Counted from the stretch's first letter, positions 1-8,694 are shown. The stretch: DNA of 64,000 nucleotides from Paracoccaceae bacterium (GCA_024742405.1 JANSYP010000002.1:372001-436000), one strand, 5' to 3'. The notes: generated by a model not told the origin, from the sequence alone. Program-made: numbers and translations.

Positions 1-674
1 AGAGACTGCGCGACGGTCACGAAGTTCGCCGCAAAGCGGGGGATATGAAACCCCACCACATCGCAGGCCAGAAGGCTCTCGACGATCTCCCGGCGCCAGG
101 GCAGCACGTTGAACATGTCCGCCGAGGGAAAAGGCGTGTGGTGGAAAAAGCTGATCCGCAGATCCGGCCGCATCTGGCGCAGATAGCCGGGCACCAGCCA
201 CAGGTTGTAGTCATGCACCCAGACGACCGCGCCCTCCGCGGCCTCGGCGGCGGCGGCCTCGGCAAAGGCCCAGTTCACCTCGCGAAAGGTCGGCCAGTCG
301 ACGGGGTCGTAATTGTAGCGTTCCTTGAAGCTGTGCAGGATCGGCCAGAACGCCTCCTTGGAGGTGACGTGGTAGAAACTGCGCACCTGAGCGGCGGTCA
401 GCGGCAGGCGCGAAACGCTGTAGCTGCCATAGCTGTCATCGATCTCGATCACCCGTTCGAAGCCCGGATCGGCCGGGTCCTCGGCCTCCTTCCAGGCAAC
501 CCAGGCGGCATGGTTCACGCGGCCGAAAAAGCTTTTCAGCGTCGGTACGATCCCGTTCGGGCTCTTGTTTTCGCGCAGGACGGTCTCACCGTCTTCCTCA
601 ACCTCTTCGTAGGGCTGCCGGTGATAGACGATCACCAGATCGCTCGGGGCTCGGTCAGCTCCGTTTGCCGTCAT
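1..674 (-). CDS. ggpS: Glucosylglycerol-phosphate synthase (trehalose-6-P synthase family), C-terminus cut by window edge
   Basis: Only the N-terminal 224 residues are present; the gene runs off the left edge. The start is ATG at 674, one base after the stop of the upstream phosphatase gene. The protein opens with an LVIVYHRQPYEE segment and then KSPNGIVPTLKSFF, which I recall as typical of GT20-family glucosylglycerol-phosphate synthases rather than OtsA. Further on are WVHDYNLWLVPGYLR and FFHHTPFPSADMFN, the conserved GT20 nucleotide-sugar and acceptor region. The known reaction joins ADP-glucose and glycerol-3-phosphate to glucosylglycerol-phosphate, a cytoplasmic osmolyte precursor. Being last behind gpsA and a HAD phosphatase fits this job. 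An OtsA-like trehalose role is the alternative. Confidence 0.8.
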   Translation of the reverse strand, partial: MTANGADRAPSDLVIVYHRQPYEEVEEDGETVLRENKSPNGIVPTLKSFFGRVNHAAWVAWKEAEDPADPGFERVIEIDDSYGSYSVSRLPLTAAQVRSFYHVTSKEAFWPILHSFKERYNYDPVDWPTFREVNWAFAEAAAAEAAEGAVVWVHDYNLWLVPGYLRQMRPDLRISFFHHTPFPSADMFNVLPWRREIVESLLACDVVGFHIPRFAANFVTVAQS

Positions 675-675
675 G

Positions 676-1437
676 TCAGTCAGCCTCCAGCGGGTGCATG
701 CCGAACGCCTCGATGGCCTCCAGGATCCCCGCCGCGCCGGGGGCTTTCGCGCGATGGACATGATCATGCCCGTCGAGCGCTTCCAGTAGCGCGGGCTCGG
801 AGCGGCCGACGGCCACCGCCGGCAGACCGCTGGCCAACATGGACAGATCGTTGAGCGTGTCGCCCGCAGCCAGTACCCGCTCCTCGCCCACCTCCAGATG
901 GGCGATCAGCCGACGCAGGGATGGGCCCTTGCTCACACCGCGAGGCAGGACGTCAAAGAACCGGTTGTCGGACATCAGCCAGTCATGGCCCATCTCCTCC
1001 ACCAGATCCTTGGCCGCAGGATCGAACCTGTCAGGGTCCATGTCAAAGCTCACGCGGTACCGGAATGCCGTGGGCTGCAGCGTCAGGCCCGGATGCCCGT
1101 CGAGCGCCGCGCGGACCTGCCCCCCGGCATCGCCCCAGGCCGCGGCAATCTCTTCCTCCAGGTGGGGGATGGGCGCCACTCCGGTTTCGGGCGAAACCGC
1201 GGCGATGGTTGTGCCGACATCGCCCACCGCGTAGTCCGGCCACGGCACGCCACCGGCACAAAGCTCCCCGATGAAGTCCGGATCCCGCCCCGTCACGAAG
1301 ATCAGCCCGACACTGTCGCGGTTGTCCTCGATCCAGCCATAGAGCGCCGCGCGATCGGCGTCGCTGCCCCCCAGAAAAGTGCCGTCGAGGTCCGTCGCCA
1401 GCACGAAACGCCGGTCAGCCAGATGTGCTCCGTTCAT
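676..1437 (-). CDS. HAD-IIB phosphatase, probable glucosylglycerol-phosphate phosphatase
   Basis: A 253-residue HAD superfamily hydrolase. Motif I is DLDGT at residues 16-20 (nucleophile Asp16), motif II Thr49 in FVTGRD, motif III Lys170 in GVSKG, and motif IV GDTLND at 192-197. The cap lies between motifs II and III, as in the IIB subgroup that contains sucrose-phosphatase and mannosyl-phosphoglycerate phosphatase. The start is ATG 1437, preceded by a purine-rich stretch inside the end of gpsA, three bases away. It sits between gpsA and the GGP synthase with gaps of 3 and 1 bases, so translational coupling is likely. I infer it dephosphorylates glucosylglycerol-phosphate; a sucrose-phosphatase-like substrate cannot be excluded from sequence alone. 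Confidence 0.8.
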   Translation of the reverse strand: MNGAHLADRRFVLATDLDGTFLGGSDADRAALYGWIEDNRDSVGLIFVTGRDPDFIGELCAGGVPWPDYAVGDVGTTIAAVSPETGVAPIPHLEEEIAAAWGDAGGQVRAALDGHPGLTLQPTAFRYRVSFDMDPDRFDPAAKDLVEEMGHDWLMSDNRFFDVLPRGVSKGPSLRRLIAHLEVGEERVLAAGDTLNDLSMLASGLPAVAVGRSEPALLEALDGHDHVHRAKAPGAAGILEAIEAFGMHPLEAD

Positions 1438-1440
1438 GCT

Positions 1441-2568
1441 CTACCCCCTGACACCTTCATCCGCGGTCGGGTGTGGGATCTCCAGATCCAGCGACTGCGG
1501 CTCGGCCTCGATGGGAGAAGCCCAGAAATCGGCGAAAGTTCCCTTCAGGTCCGCGCCCTCGTGCAAGATCGCATGTACGGCCGTGCAGATCGGCATGACG
1601 ATCCCCAGACGCCGCGCCAGATCGATGACGGAGATTGCATTCACCTCGCCCTCGACCACCACGGGCTTGCCGTCGAAACAGTCCCCGCGCGCAATCCCCT
1701 GGCCGAGCTGCACACCCAGCGCCATGTTGCGCGAAGTCGTCGATGAACAGGTCAGCGTCAGGTCGCCCGCGCCCGACAGACCCGTAACAGTCTCGCGCCG
1801 CCCGCCCAGCGCCTGGGCCAGCGTTTTCATTTCGTCCATGCCGCGCACGATAAGCGCGGCGCGGGTATTCTCGGCAAAGCCCGCGCCCGTCATCATCCCG
1901 CAGGCGATGGCAATGACGTTCTTGACTGCGCCGCCCACCTCCACCCCGATCAGATCGTCGGAGACGTACGGCCGGAAGCTGCCGGAGCCGAAGCTGACCG
2001 CCAGCCGCGCCGCAGGGCTCGCCTCCGGATGCAGCCGGTCCGAATAGGTGAACGGAAAGGCCACCGTCGCCGCGGTATAGTCGCCCTGCGCGGCCTCGCG
2101 CGCAAAGGTCGGACCCGACAGCGCGCCGACCGGCGTGTCCGGCAGGACCTGGGCGGCGACTTCGCTCATCAGCAGTCCTGTGCCGGCCTCAACTCCCTTG
2201 GCGCACAGCACGACGGGTACGCCCGGCCGCAAATAGGGCGCGATCTGGCCGCACAACTCGCGCACCGTCCGGGACGGAGTAACCAGCAGCACCGCATCGG
2301 CCGACCCGACCGCTTCGGCGAGATCGGCGGTGGCGGTGATGCCCTCGGGAAGATCGAGACCCGGCAGATAGCGTGACTGGCCGGCGCTGTTGACCTGATC
2401 CAGCACGTCTGGGTCACGGCCCCAAAGACGCACCTCGCGCCCGGCCCGGCACGCCAGAGCCGCCAATGCGGTGCCCCAGGATCCGGCGCCCAAAACGGTC
2501 ACACGGTCGAATGGAACGGCAGTGGAGACAGGTTGATCGGGCGCCAATGGAGAGGCCGGGAAATCCAT
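1441..2568 (-). CDS. gpsA: Glycerol-3-phosphate dehydrogenase [NAD(P)+]
   Basis: Reduces dihydroxyacetone phosphate to sn-glycerol-3-phosphate in the cytoplasm. Seen: the N-terminal Rossmann motif GAGSWGTALA, then VVLCAKGVE, GALSGPTFAREAA, the catalytic-lysine segment GGAVKNVIAI, and GLSGAGDLTLTCSS. The start is uncertain. ATG 2568 is used here; a GTG at 2592 is further out and a GTG at 2502, just before the Rossmann strand, would give a more usual length. None has a clear ribosome-binding site. The C-terminus carries about 25 extra Pro/Glu-rich residues. It leads the operon with the HAD phosphatase and GGP synthase and could supply their glycerol-3-phosphate as well as phospholipid synthesis. 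Confidence 0.9.
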   Translation of the reverse strand: MDFPASPLAPDQPVSTAVPFDRVTVLGAGSWGTALAALACRAGREVRLWGRDPDVLDQVNSAGQSRYLPGLDLPEGITATADLAEAVGSADAVLLVTPSRTVRELCGQIAPYLRPGVPVVLCAKGVEAGTGLLMSEVAAQVLPDTPVGALSGPTFAREAAQGDYTAATVAFPFTYSDRLHPEASPAARLAVSFGSGSFRPYVSDDLIGVEVGGAVKNVIAIACGMMTGAGFAENTRAALIVRGMDEMKTLAQALGGRRETVTGLSGAGDLTLTCSSTTSRNMALGVQLGQGIARGDCFDGKPVVVEGEVNAISVIDLARRLGIVMPICTAVHAILHEGADLKGTFADFWASPIEAEPQSLDLEIPHPTADEGVRG

Positions 2569-2730
2569 GCTATGTCTATTGCATCGCAGCACCGGCGGCG
2601 CAACCGCACAGCCTATCGGTTAACCGCGTTGGACGAAGGCGCACCCTGACGCCACGGCAATTCATACCCTGTTTACCCGCGCGCCATAGCACCAAGCTCG
2701 TGGGGGCCTTCTTGTTTCAAGAGGGCCAAG

Positions 2731-3366
2731 GTGGACAGACGACAGTTTTTGAGCTCTGCCGGTGGCCTTGGGCTGGTCGCCGCGCTTGTGCCAAAACCCG
2801 TGGACGCGGCCGTGTCGTGTTTTTCGGTGCACAACGCCAAGGTGCGTTGCACCGCCGGGATACTGCAGTCTCCGCCCATCGCGGCGCAGCCTTGCCGCGC
2901 GCTCACATGGGCGACTTGCCTGACCTACATGCTACAGGGCTACGGCGCCAATATCAGCGAAGGCACGGTTCTGGACCGCTACGCTAGCGACGGCGCTTGC
3001 ACCGATCCGACCGGCGACGACACCGCTCTGCTGATGGGGGCCGCCGGCACTTGGAGCGACGATTACGGGCGCCGGTTCCTGGTGCTGACACGACGCTTGC
3101 CGGATCTGTCCGCCGGTCATCTATCGGCGGACGACGCCCGCCTGATCATCTCGCGCCTGGCGCGCCAGCCGGTCCTGTGCGGGGCAGCGGGGCACACCAC
3201 ACTGCTGACCGAACTCGTCTATGACGACAGCATGATCACGCGGCTCAAGGTGACAGAAGCCACTGTTCGCGATCCCTGGACCGAGACCCCGCAACTGCGT
3301 CCGTTGACCGACAAAGAACTGTCCAAGCCCTTTTCTATGGTGTCCCTGAGTATTCGCGCTCTCTGA
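2731..3366 (+). CDS. Tat-exported papain-like (C39-like) cysteine peptidase family protein
   Basis: A 211-residue protein starting at GTG 2731 behind an AGAGGG ribosome-binding site. The N-terminus, MDRRQFLSSAGG followed by a hydrophobic stretch and a DAA cleavage-like site near residue 27, is a Tat-type signal. The mature part has ALTWATC (Cys63), GAAGHTTLL (His155) and VRDPW (Asp181). Their spacing matches the Cys-His-Asp layout of papain-like/C39-like peptidases, in which the last residue usually sits in an xDPW motif. Eight further Cys outside the active site suggest disulfides and periplasmic or external location. The family call is by motif only and the substrate is unknown. It is monocistronic, divergent from gpsA. 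Confidence 0.6.
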   Translation: MDRRQFLSSAGGLGLVAALVPKPVDAAVSCFSVHNAKVRCTAGILQSPPIAAQPCRALTWATCLTYMLQGYGANISEGTVLDRYASDGACTDPTGDDTALLMGAAGTWSDDYGRRFLVLTRRLPDLSAGHLSADDARLIISRLARQPVLCGAAGHTTLLTELVYDDSMITRLKVTEATVRDPWTETPQLRPLTDKELSKPFSMVSLSIRAL

Positions 3367-3470
3367 GCCGCCGCACGATCGGACCGTGCTGCGCTCAGTG
3401 GCACGACTTGCCCATGCGGTGTCCCGCCCCATCCTTGGCGTTGGTAGCATATCGCGCAGGCAGATCCCCG

Positions 3471-3902
3471 ATGACTCTAGAGCCCGGCCTGACCGCCCGT
3501 CCCGACCATCGCGGCGGATGCCTCTGCGGTGCCGTTCGCTACCACGCCCGTGCCTCTCCTCTCTGGTCGGCCGTCTGTGCCTGCGCCGGGTGCCGCCGTG
3601 CGACCGGCGCGCCGCTCGTCGCGCTCTTCGCGATGCCAGACCCAGCATTTCGCTGGGACGCCGCCCGACCTAGCTGGTTCGCGCCCGCGCCGGGGATCTC
3701 GCGGGGGTTTTGTGCCACCTGCGGGACCCCGCTTTGCCACAAGACGACGCGCTATCCCGGCGAGACACGATTTCACACCGCCACGCTCGACGACCCCGAC
3801 GCCCTGCCCCCGACCGAGCGGTTCGACCCCGACGACGATGCCCCCGAATGGACCTGGCGGCTCTGCACCTTGCCGCTGGCCGGCAGCCACCCGTCGTCGT
3901 GA
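3471..3902 (+). CDS. GFA-family zinc-binding protein (glutathione-dependent formaldehyde-activating enzyme-like)
   Basis: A 143-residue Mss4-like fold protein. The cysteine pairs typical of the family are visible: GGCLCGAVRY, then CACAGCRRATG, then FCATCGTPLCHK, which in GFA proteins bind two zinc ions. ATG 3471 is chosen because it places GGCLCG near residue 16, the usual position; an in-frame ATG at 3408 would add 21 residues of no family character. Most members with this layout are uncharacterised and probably do not act on S-hydroxymethylglutathione, so a formaldehyde role should not be assumed. It stands alone between the papain-like gene and cobO. Confidence 0.85.
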   Translation: MTLEPGLTARPDHRGGCLCGAVRYHARASPLWSAVCACAGCRRATGAPLVALFAMPDPAFRWDAARPSWFAPAPGISRGFCATCGTPLCHKTTRYPGETRFHTATLDDPDALPPTERFDPDDDAPEWTWRLCTLPLAGSHPSS

Positions 3903-3993
3903 TAGCACTTGCGCCGGACCGCGCGGCGCGGTCTGCTGGCGCAATCTCAGAAGAGTTGACCCGAACGATTTGACCCCGAGCACCGGAGAGACG

Positions 3994-4629
3994 ATGACCG
4001 ACGCCCCACAAGACAGCGCGCCCAAACAGGATGCCGCCCGCCACGCCGCGAAAATGGCCAAGAAGAAAGCCTCCCGCGACAAGATCATGGCCACCAAGAC
4101 CGACGAAAAGGGCCTGATCATCGTCCATACCGGCAAGGGCAAGGGCAAGAGCTCCGCCGCCTTCGGCATGATCTTCCGCTGTATCGCCCATGACATGCCC
4201 TGCGCCGTGGTGCAGTTCATCAAGGGCGGCATGTCCACCGGCGAGCGGGACCTGATCCTGGCGCGGTTCTCCGATATCTGCCAGTTTCACACGATGGGCG
4301 AGGGCTTCACCTGGGAAACCCAGGACCGCGACCGCGATATAGAGATGGCCCAGGCCGCTTGGGAGCGGGCCAAGACGCTGATCCGCGATCCGGCCAACCG
4401 CATGGTGCTGCTCGACGAGATCAATATCGCGCTGCGTTACGACTATCTGGATGTCGACGAAGTTGTGGCGTTCCTGCAGACCGAAAAGCCCAAGATGACC
4501 CATGTCGTGCTGACCGGGCGCAACGCCAAGGAGCCGCTGATCGAAGCCGCGGACCTGGTGACGGAAATGGAGCTGATCAAGCATCCCTTCCGCTCCGGTA
4601 TCAAGGCGCAGATCGGGGTGGAATACTGA
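3994..4629 (+). CDS. cobO: Cob(I)yrinic acid a,c-diamide adenosyltransferase
   Basis: A 211-residue CobO/BtuR-type corrinoid adenosyltransferase that attaches the 5'-deoxyadenosyl group from ATP to cobalt in cobalamin synthesis or salvage. The P-loop GLIIVHTGKGKGKSSAAFGM is followed by VVQFIKGG, the Walker-B-like MVLLDEINIAL and VVLTGRNAKEPLIEAADLVTEM, which together are diagnostic. The start ATG 3994 has a GGAGAG ribosome-binding site 7 bases upstream. The long Lys/Ala-rich N-terminal helix is usual in alphaproteobacterial CobO. No other cobalamin genes are in the window, so it is isolated here. Confidence 0.95.
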   Translation: MTDAPQDSAPKQDAARHAAKMAKKKASRDKIMATKTDEKGLIIVHTGKGKGKSSAAFGMIFRCIAHDMPCAVVQFIKGGMSTGERDLILARFSDICQFHTMGEGFTWETQDRDRDIEMAQAAWERAKTLIRDPANRMVLLDEINIALRYDYLDVDEVVAFLQTEKPKMTHVVLTGRNAKEPLIEAADLVTEMELIKHPFRSGIKAQIGVEY

Positions 4630-4664
4630 CAGACTGCGCCCCCCGGAGCGCAAGGAGGCACAAA

Positions 4665-5384
4665 ATGAGACATGTTCTTGGCCTGACCGCAGCCCTGTTT
4701 GCCGCCGGAGGCGCGCAGGCGCAGGACAGCTGGGAGTTCCGTCTGACCCCCTATGTCTGGGCCCCCTCCTTCGACGCCAGCACCCGCCTGCCCGATGGCG
4801 GCGACGGCTCCACATCCGGAAGTTTGCTGGACTATCTCGCCGGCGCGTTTCTGATCACGGGCGAGGCCCGGTACGGTCCCTGGAGCGTCTTCGGCGACTA
4901 CAACTACGTCAACCTGTCAGAGGGCCTGAACCCGCCAGCGTCTCTCGTCTTCCGAAGGCTCCGGTTGGAGGGTTCCTTCGGCACGGTGGCGGCAGGCTAC
5001 GCCCTCCGCAATACCGGCGACACGCGGCTGGAGGCGTTTGCAGGCGCCCGGATCTGGGACGTTGAAGCACGACTTGAGGGACCACTGATCGAACCCTCCT
5101 CGACGCTGGACTTCACCGATCCGATCATCGGGCTGCGGGGCGAAACCCGGCTGGGCGAGAAATGGGGCATTCGCGGCACGGTCGATATTGGCGGCTTCGG
5201 TCTGGCGGACTCTTCGGATTTCCAGACCGAGATCATCGGCGCGGCAAGCTATGACTTCTCCGACCGTGTCGCGGGCGTGCTGGGCTACCGCTACCTCCAT
5301 GTCGACCTGCAGGACGATCCCGGGACCAGCATCCGGGACATCACGTTTTCCGGCCCCTTCGTCGCGCTCGATTTCCGCTTCTAG
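4665..5384 (+). CDS. Outer-membrane beta-barrel protein, function unknown
   Basis: A 239-residue protein with a clear Sec signal (MRHVLGLTAALFAAGGAQAQ) followed by alternating amphipathic beta strands and a final strand ending in FVALDFRF, where the terminal Phe is the usual BAM recognition residue. A strong ribosome-binding site (AAGGAGG) precedes ATG 4665. Segments such as LTPYVWAPSFDA and GYRYLHVDLQDD resemble a family of small uncharacterised outer-membrane proteins of proteobacteria. It is 35 bases downstream of cobO and may be cotranscribed. Its stop shares a CTAG with the stop of the convergent gene. Confidence 0.75.
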   Translation: MRHVLGLTAALFAAGGAQAQDSWEFRLTPYVWAPSFDASTRLPDGGDGSTSGSLLDYLAGAFLITGEARYGPWSVFGDYNYVNLSEGLNPPASLVFRRLRLEGSFGTVAAGYALRNTGDTRLEAFAGARIWDVEARLEGPLIEPSSTLDFTDPIIGLRGETRLGEKWGIRGTVDIGGFGLADSSDFQTEIIGAASYDFSDRVAGVLGYRYLHVDLQDDPGTSIRDITFSGPFVALDFRF

Positions 5385-7018
5385 TCCCCCGCGAGATCAG
5401 ACAGCGCCAGACCGGGCGCAATCGCGGCGGGGTCCGTGATCAATTCGATCAGCGCGGGGCGCCCCTCCATCGTGGCTGCCCGAGCCCCGGCAAAGGCTTC
5501 GGCGAACCCGGCGGTCTCCGTCACCCGCGCCGACCACGCCCCGCTGGCCGCCGCCAGCGCGGCGAAATCGGGATTGATCAGGGCTGTGCCGCTGACCCGG
5601 CCCGGGAAGGTGCGCTCCTGATGCATCCGGATCGTTCCGTACTGTCCGTTATTGACCACAAGCACGATGACCCCGGTCCGGTGCTGGGTCGCGGTGGCCA
5701 GTTCCGCCCCGGTCATCTGGAAGCAGCCGTCGCCTGCGAACGCCACGACGACCCGGTCGGGATGGACAAGCTTGGCCGCAATCGCCGACGGCAATCCATA
5801 GCCCATGGAGCCGCTGGTGGGGGCGAGCTGACTCCGATATCCCTTGAACCGAAAATACCGATGCAGCCATGCCGCGTAGTTGCCCGCGCCGTTGGTCACG
5901 ATAGCATCCTGGGGCAGGTGCGCGCTGAGCCAGCGGACGATCTCGGCCATCTGGACCGCCCCCGGGTCGGGGCGCGGCTGCTGCCAGGCCGCATAGGCCG
6001 ACCGGAGCTCCGCCACCCGCTGCGCCGGCCCGGGGCTTGCCGATTGCGCGGCCAGAACCGCAATGAGCGCGGGCGCCCCCGCCGCGATAGCCAGGTCGGG
6101 GTGCAGCACCTTGCCCAGTTCGCCGGGGTCGGGATGGACATGGAGCAGCCGCGCATCCTCGGGCAGCCGGGCATAGCCACCAGTGGTCACGTCGCTTAGC
6201 CGCGTGCCGAGCGCCAGCACCAGATCGGCCCCGGCCAGCGCCTGTAACAGCGCCGGGTTCACAGAAAGCCCCAGATCTCCGACATAGCAGGGATGGCGGT
6301 TGTCGAGGTAATCCTGCCGCCGGAATGCCGCCGCCACGGGCAGGTTCCAGGCGGCCGCGACATCGCCCAGCGCGCGCGCCGCCCCCGGCGTCCAACCGCT
6401 GCCGCCAACGATGGCCATCGGCCGCGTGGCCCGGGTCAACTCACGCGCAACGGCGGCGGCCTCCACCCGCAATTCCGGCGCAGGCGGCGGCGGGACCGGC
6501 TCAGGGTCCGCTACCTCTGCCAAGCCTGCAAGCACATCCTCCGGCAACGCAAGAACGACAGGACCAGGCCGCCCGGACTGCGCCACGTGAAAGGCGCGCG
6601 CAAGATACTCCGGCAGCCGCGCGGTTTCGCCCACTTCGGCCACCCACTTGGCCAATGGAGTGAACATTGCGCGATAATCCACCTCCTGGAACACTTCCCG
6701 GTCGCGGTCCCCCCGCGCGATCTGCCCCACAAGCAGCAGCATCGGCGTGCTGTCCTGGCGCGCCACATGAACTCCGCTGCTGGCATTGCAGGCGCCGGGC
6801 CCCCGAGTGACGATGGCCACGCCGGCCCTGCCGGTCAGCTTGCCGTCGGCTTCCGCCATCATCGCAGCACCACCCTCGTGCCGGCAGACCACTGTTCGGA
6901 TAGAACTGTCGTAGAGCGCATCGAGCACCGGCAGAAAGCTTTCCCCCGGAACGGTGAAGACCCGTTCCACGCCATGGGCCTCCAGCGCTGCCACCAGTAT
7001 TCTTCCGCCGTGTCGCAT
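5381..7018 (-). CDS. Thiamine-diphosphate-dependent enzyme, acetolactate synthase large-subunit-like
   Basis: A 545-residue ThDP enzyme of the three-domain POX/AHAS group. The catalytic Glu is Glu48 in CRHEGGAAMMAEADG. The ThDP/Mg motif near residue 428 reads AGDGCFQMTGAELATA and closes with VVNNGQYGTI. The central domain shows AIVGGSGW and LALGTRLSDVTTGGY. It is closest in style to IlvB-like orphans that lack a regulatory subunit; no ilvH is nearby, so a biosynthetic acetolactate synthase role is not supported. Other members decarboxylate or ligate 2-oxo acids, and the substrate cannot be told here. It faces the outer-membrane protein gene and is divergent from the FMN reductase gene. Confidence 0.8.
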   Translation of the reverse strand: MRHGGRILVAALEAHGVERVFTVPGESFLPVLDALYDSSIRTVVCRHEGGAAMMAEADGKLTGRAGVAIVTRGPGACNASSGVHVARQDSTPMLLLVGQIARGDRDREVFQEVDYRAMFTPLAKWVAEVGETARLPEYLARAFHVAQSGRPGPVVLALPEDVLAGLAEVADPEPVPPPPAPELRVEAAAVARELTRATRPMAIVGGSGWTPGAARALGDVAAAWNLPVAAAFRRQDYLDNRHPCYVGDLGLSVNPALLQALAGADLVLALGTRLSDVTTGGYARLPEDARLLHVHPDPGELGKVLHPDLAIAAGAPALIAVLAAQSASPGPAQRVAELRSAYAAWQQPRPDPGAVQMAEIVRWLSAHLPQDAIVTNGAGNYAAWLHRYFRFKGYRSQLAPTSGSMGYGLPSAIAAKLVHPDRVVVAFAGDGCFQMTGAELATATQHRTGVIVLVVNNGQYGTIRMHQERTFPGRVSGTALINPDFAALAAASGAWSARVTETAGFAEAFAGARAATMEGRPALIELITDPAAIAPGLALSDLAGD

Positions 7019-7083
7019 CGTCCCCTATCCCTTTGCCGCGCGGCGACTATCTTCCCGCGAGGTTACGATCACAGGAGCGGCCC

Positions 7084-7617
7084 ATGTCCACCCCAACCCT
7101 TCTCGGCCTCTGCGGTTCTCTGCGCCAAGGCTCTTTCAACCGCAAGCTGATGCATGTCGCCGCCGGTATCCATGGCGGCCCCTTCAGCGAAGGCAGCATC
7201 AGACTGCCGCTCTATGACGGCGATCTGGAGCAGAACGAAGGGGTGCCCGCCGAAGTGCACACTCTGGCCGAGCAGATCGCCGCCGCCGACGGGGTGCTGA
7301 TCTGCACGCCGGAATACAACCAGGCGCTGCCGGGCGGGCTGAAGAATGCGCTCGACTGGGTCAGCCGGCCGAAGGGCAATCCCTGGCTCAACAAACCCGT
7401 CGCGCTGATGTCAGCCGCGGCTGGGCGCGCGGGCGGAGCCCGCTCGCAGTTTTCGCTGCGCCTCGCGCTCGTGCCGTTCCGCCCCATCGTGATCAACGGG
7501 CCGGAGGTACTCGTCGCGAACGCCTCCAAAGAGTTCGCCGAGGATGGCAGCCTGTCCAACGAGATGTATCTCAAGGCCATCACCGAAACGGTAGCGCTTC
7601 TGAAGGCCGCCGCCTGA
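7084..7617 (+). CDS. NADPH-dependent FMN reductase / flavodoxin-fold NAD(P)H oxidoreductase
   Basis: A 177-residue flavodoxin-fold protein. The FMN phosphate loop is GLCGSLRQGSFNRKL near the N-terminus and the second FMN contact is TPEYNQALPGGLKNALDWVS, both characteristic of the NADPH-dependent FMN reductase/ChrR/azoreductase-like family. The start is ATG 7084 with a CAGGAGC ribosome-binding site. It probably reduces FMN, quinones or similar acceptors in the cytoplasm. It is convergent with the FAD oxidoreductase gene, seven bases apart, and divergent from the ThDP enzyme gene. Confidence 0.88.
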   Translation: MSTPTLLGLCGSLRQGSFNRKLMHVAAGIHGGPFSEGSIRLPLYDGDLEQNEGVPAEVHTLAEQIAAADGVLICTPEYNQALPGGLKNALDWVSRPKGNPWLNKPVALMSAAAGRAGGARSQFSLRLALVPFRPIVINGPEVLVANASKEFAEDGSLSNEMYLKAITETVALLKAAA

Positions 7618-7624
7618 AGTTGCC

Positions 7625-8665
7625 CTAGAGACTGTCGGCGACGCGGAACCCGTCTGGGATCTCGTCCCGCCCCTCCAGCACCAGATCGGCCATGACCTCG
7701 CCCACTTTCGGCGCCATGCCGAAGCCGATCTTGAACCCACCATTGGCGATGAAGACCCCCGGCCTGCCGGGATGGGCCCCCAGCATCGGCGCCCGGCTGC
7801 GCGCCCGCGGCCGCACGCCGGCCCAGCGCTCCAGCAGCGGTGCGCCGGCCAGCGCAGGGCAGACCGCCACGGCCCGCGCGTGCAGAGCGTCGATCTGTGA
7901 GTCGGTCGCGGTCGGATCATCGAAGTCCCGCTCGCTGGTGGAGCCGACAGCCGTGGTGCCGTCGCTGTGCGGGATGATATGCAGCCCGTCGGCGAAGAGC
8001 TGCGGGGCGTCGGGTCCAGCGTAGTCCAACAGCAGCGCCTGACCTTTGACCCCTGCTCCGACCGTGCGCTCGAACGCCTCGCCCAACGCGGCTAGCCCCT
8101 CCCAACCGGTCGCCAGAACCTCGGCGCCTTCGGTCTCGGCTTCCGTCAGGATGTCCCCGCCCAGCGCCGCGATCGCCCCGGCCAGCGCGGCACAAGCGCG
8201 GCGCGGATGCAGCCGGGCGCTCAGCGTGTCCTCGATCAACCAGCCGGTGGGGGTCTGTGGCGCGAACGCCCCGGCCGCCCCCCGCCGAACCACCCGCCAG
8301 TCCGCGCGTCCCTGCCAGAGCCTTGCTGCCCCCGCCGACCGCTCTTGCGCCAGATCCAGCGCCCGCGCGTCCGCCACCGGCTGCAGCCGTCCGTGCCGCC
8401 CATAGCCCGGGTCGAGACCCGATCGCGTGGCGACATCAGCCCAGAACGCTTCGGCCATGAGCAAGCTGTCCAGTTGAAACGCCTTCTTCGAGTTCCAGTT
8501 TTCCGGCGTATGCGGCGCCAGTGCTCCGACGATCCCGCCGCTCGCCCCGCCGCCCGGACCGCGCGGATCCACCACGCGCACCCGCGCGCCCCGCCGCGCG
8601 CAGGCATAGGCAACGGACAGGCCGAAAATGCCTGCCCCGCGCACCGTCACGTCCACGCTTGCCAA
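7625..8665 (-). CDS. FAD-dependent oxidoreductase of the DAO family, candidate stand-alone MnmC1 domain
   Basis: A 346-residue D-amino-acid-oxidase fold protein: dinucleotide motif VRGAGIFGLSVAYACARRG, DPRGPGGGASGGIVGALAPH, and a C-terminal FAD motif FIANGGFKIGFGMAP. TTG 8665 is used as start because an AAGGGG box lies about nine bases upstream; GTG 8656 is possible. It is divergent from mnmD, 29 bases away. In E. coli these two activities are fused in MnmC, whose FAD domain removes the carboxymethyl group of cmnm5s2U34 in tRNA. The GASG-x-x-x-GAL-x-P segment resembles that domain, so I infer an MnmC1 role. A ThiO- or DadA-like amino acid oxidase is the alternative. Confidence 0.65.
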   Translation of the reverse strand: MASVDVTVRGAGIFGLSVAYACARRGARVRVVDPRGPGGGASGGIVGALAPHTPENWNSKKAFQLDSLLMAEAFWADVATRSGLDPGYGRHGRLQPVADARALDLAQERSAGAARLWQGRADWRVVRRGAAGAFAPQTPTGWLIEDTLSARLHPRRACAALAGAIAALGGDILTEAETEGAEVLATGWEGLAALGEAFERTVGAGVKGQALLLDYAGPDAPQLFADGLHIIPHSDGTTAVGSTSERDFDDPTATDSQIDALHARAVAVCPALAGAPLLERWAGVRPRARSRAPMLGAHPGRPGVFIANGGFKIGFGMAPKVGEVMADLVLEGRDEIPDGFRVADSL

Positions 8666-8694
8666 TCGCCTGCCCCTTGCCCAGTGTCCCGGCG

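Noticed and set aside
5381-5384. Shared CTAG at the ends of two convergent genes
   Set aside because: CTAG gives TAG on both strands, so this tail-to-tail overlap is trivial.
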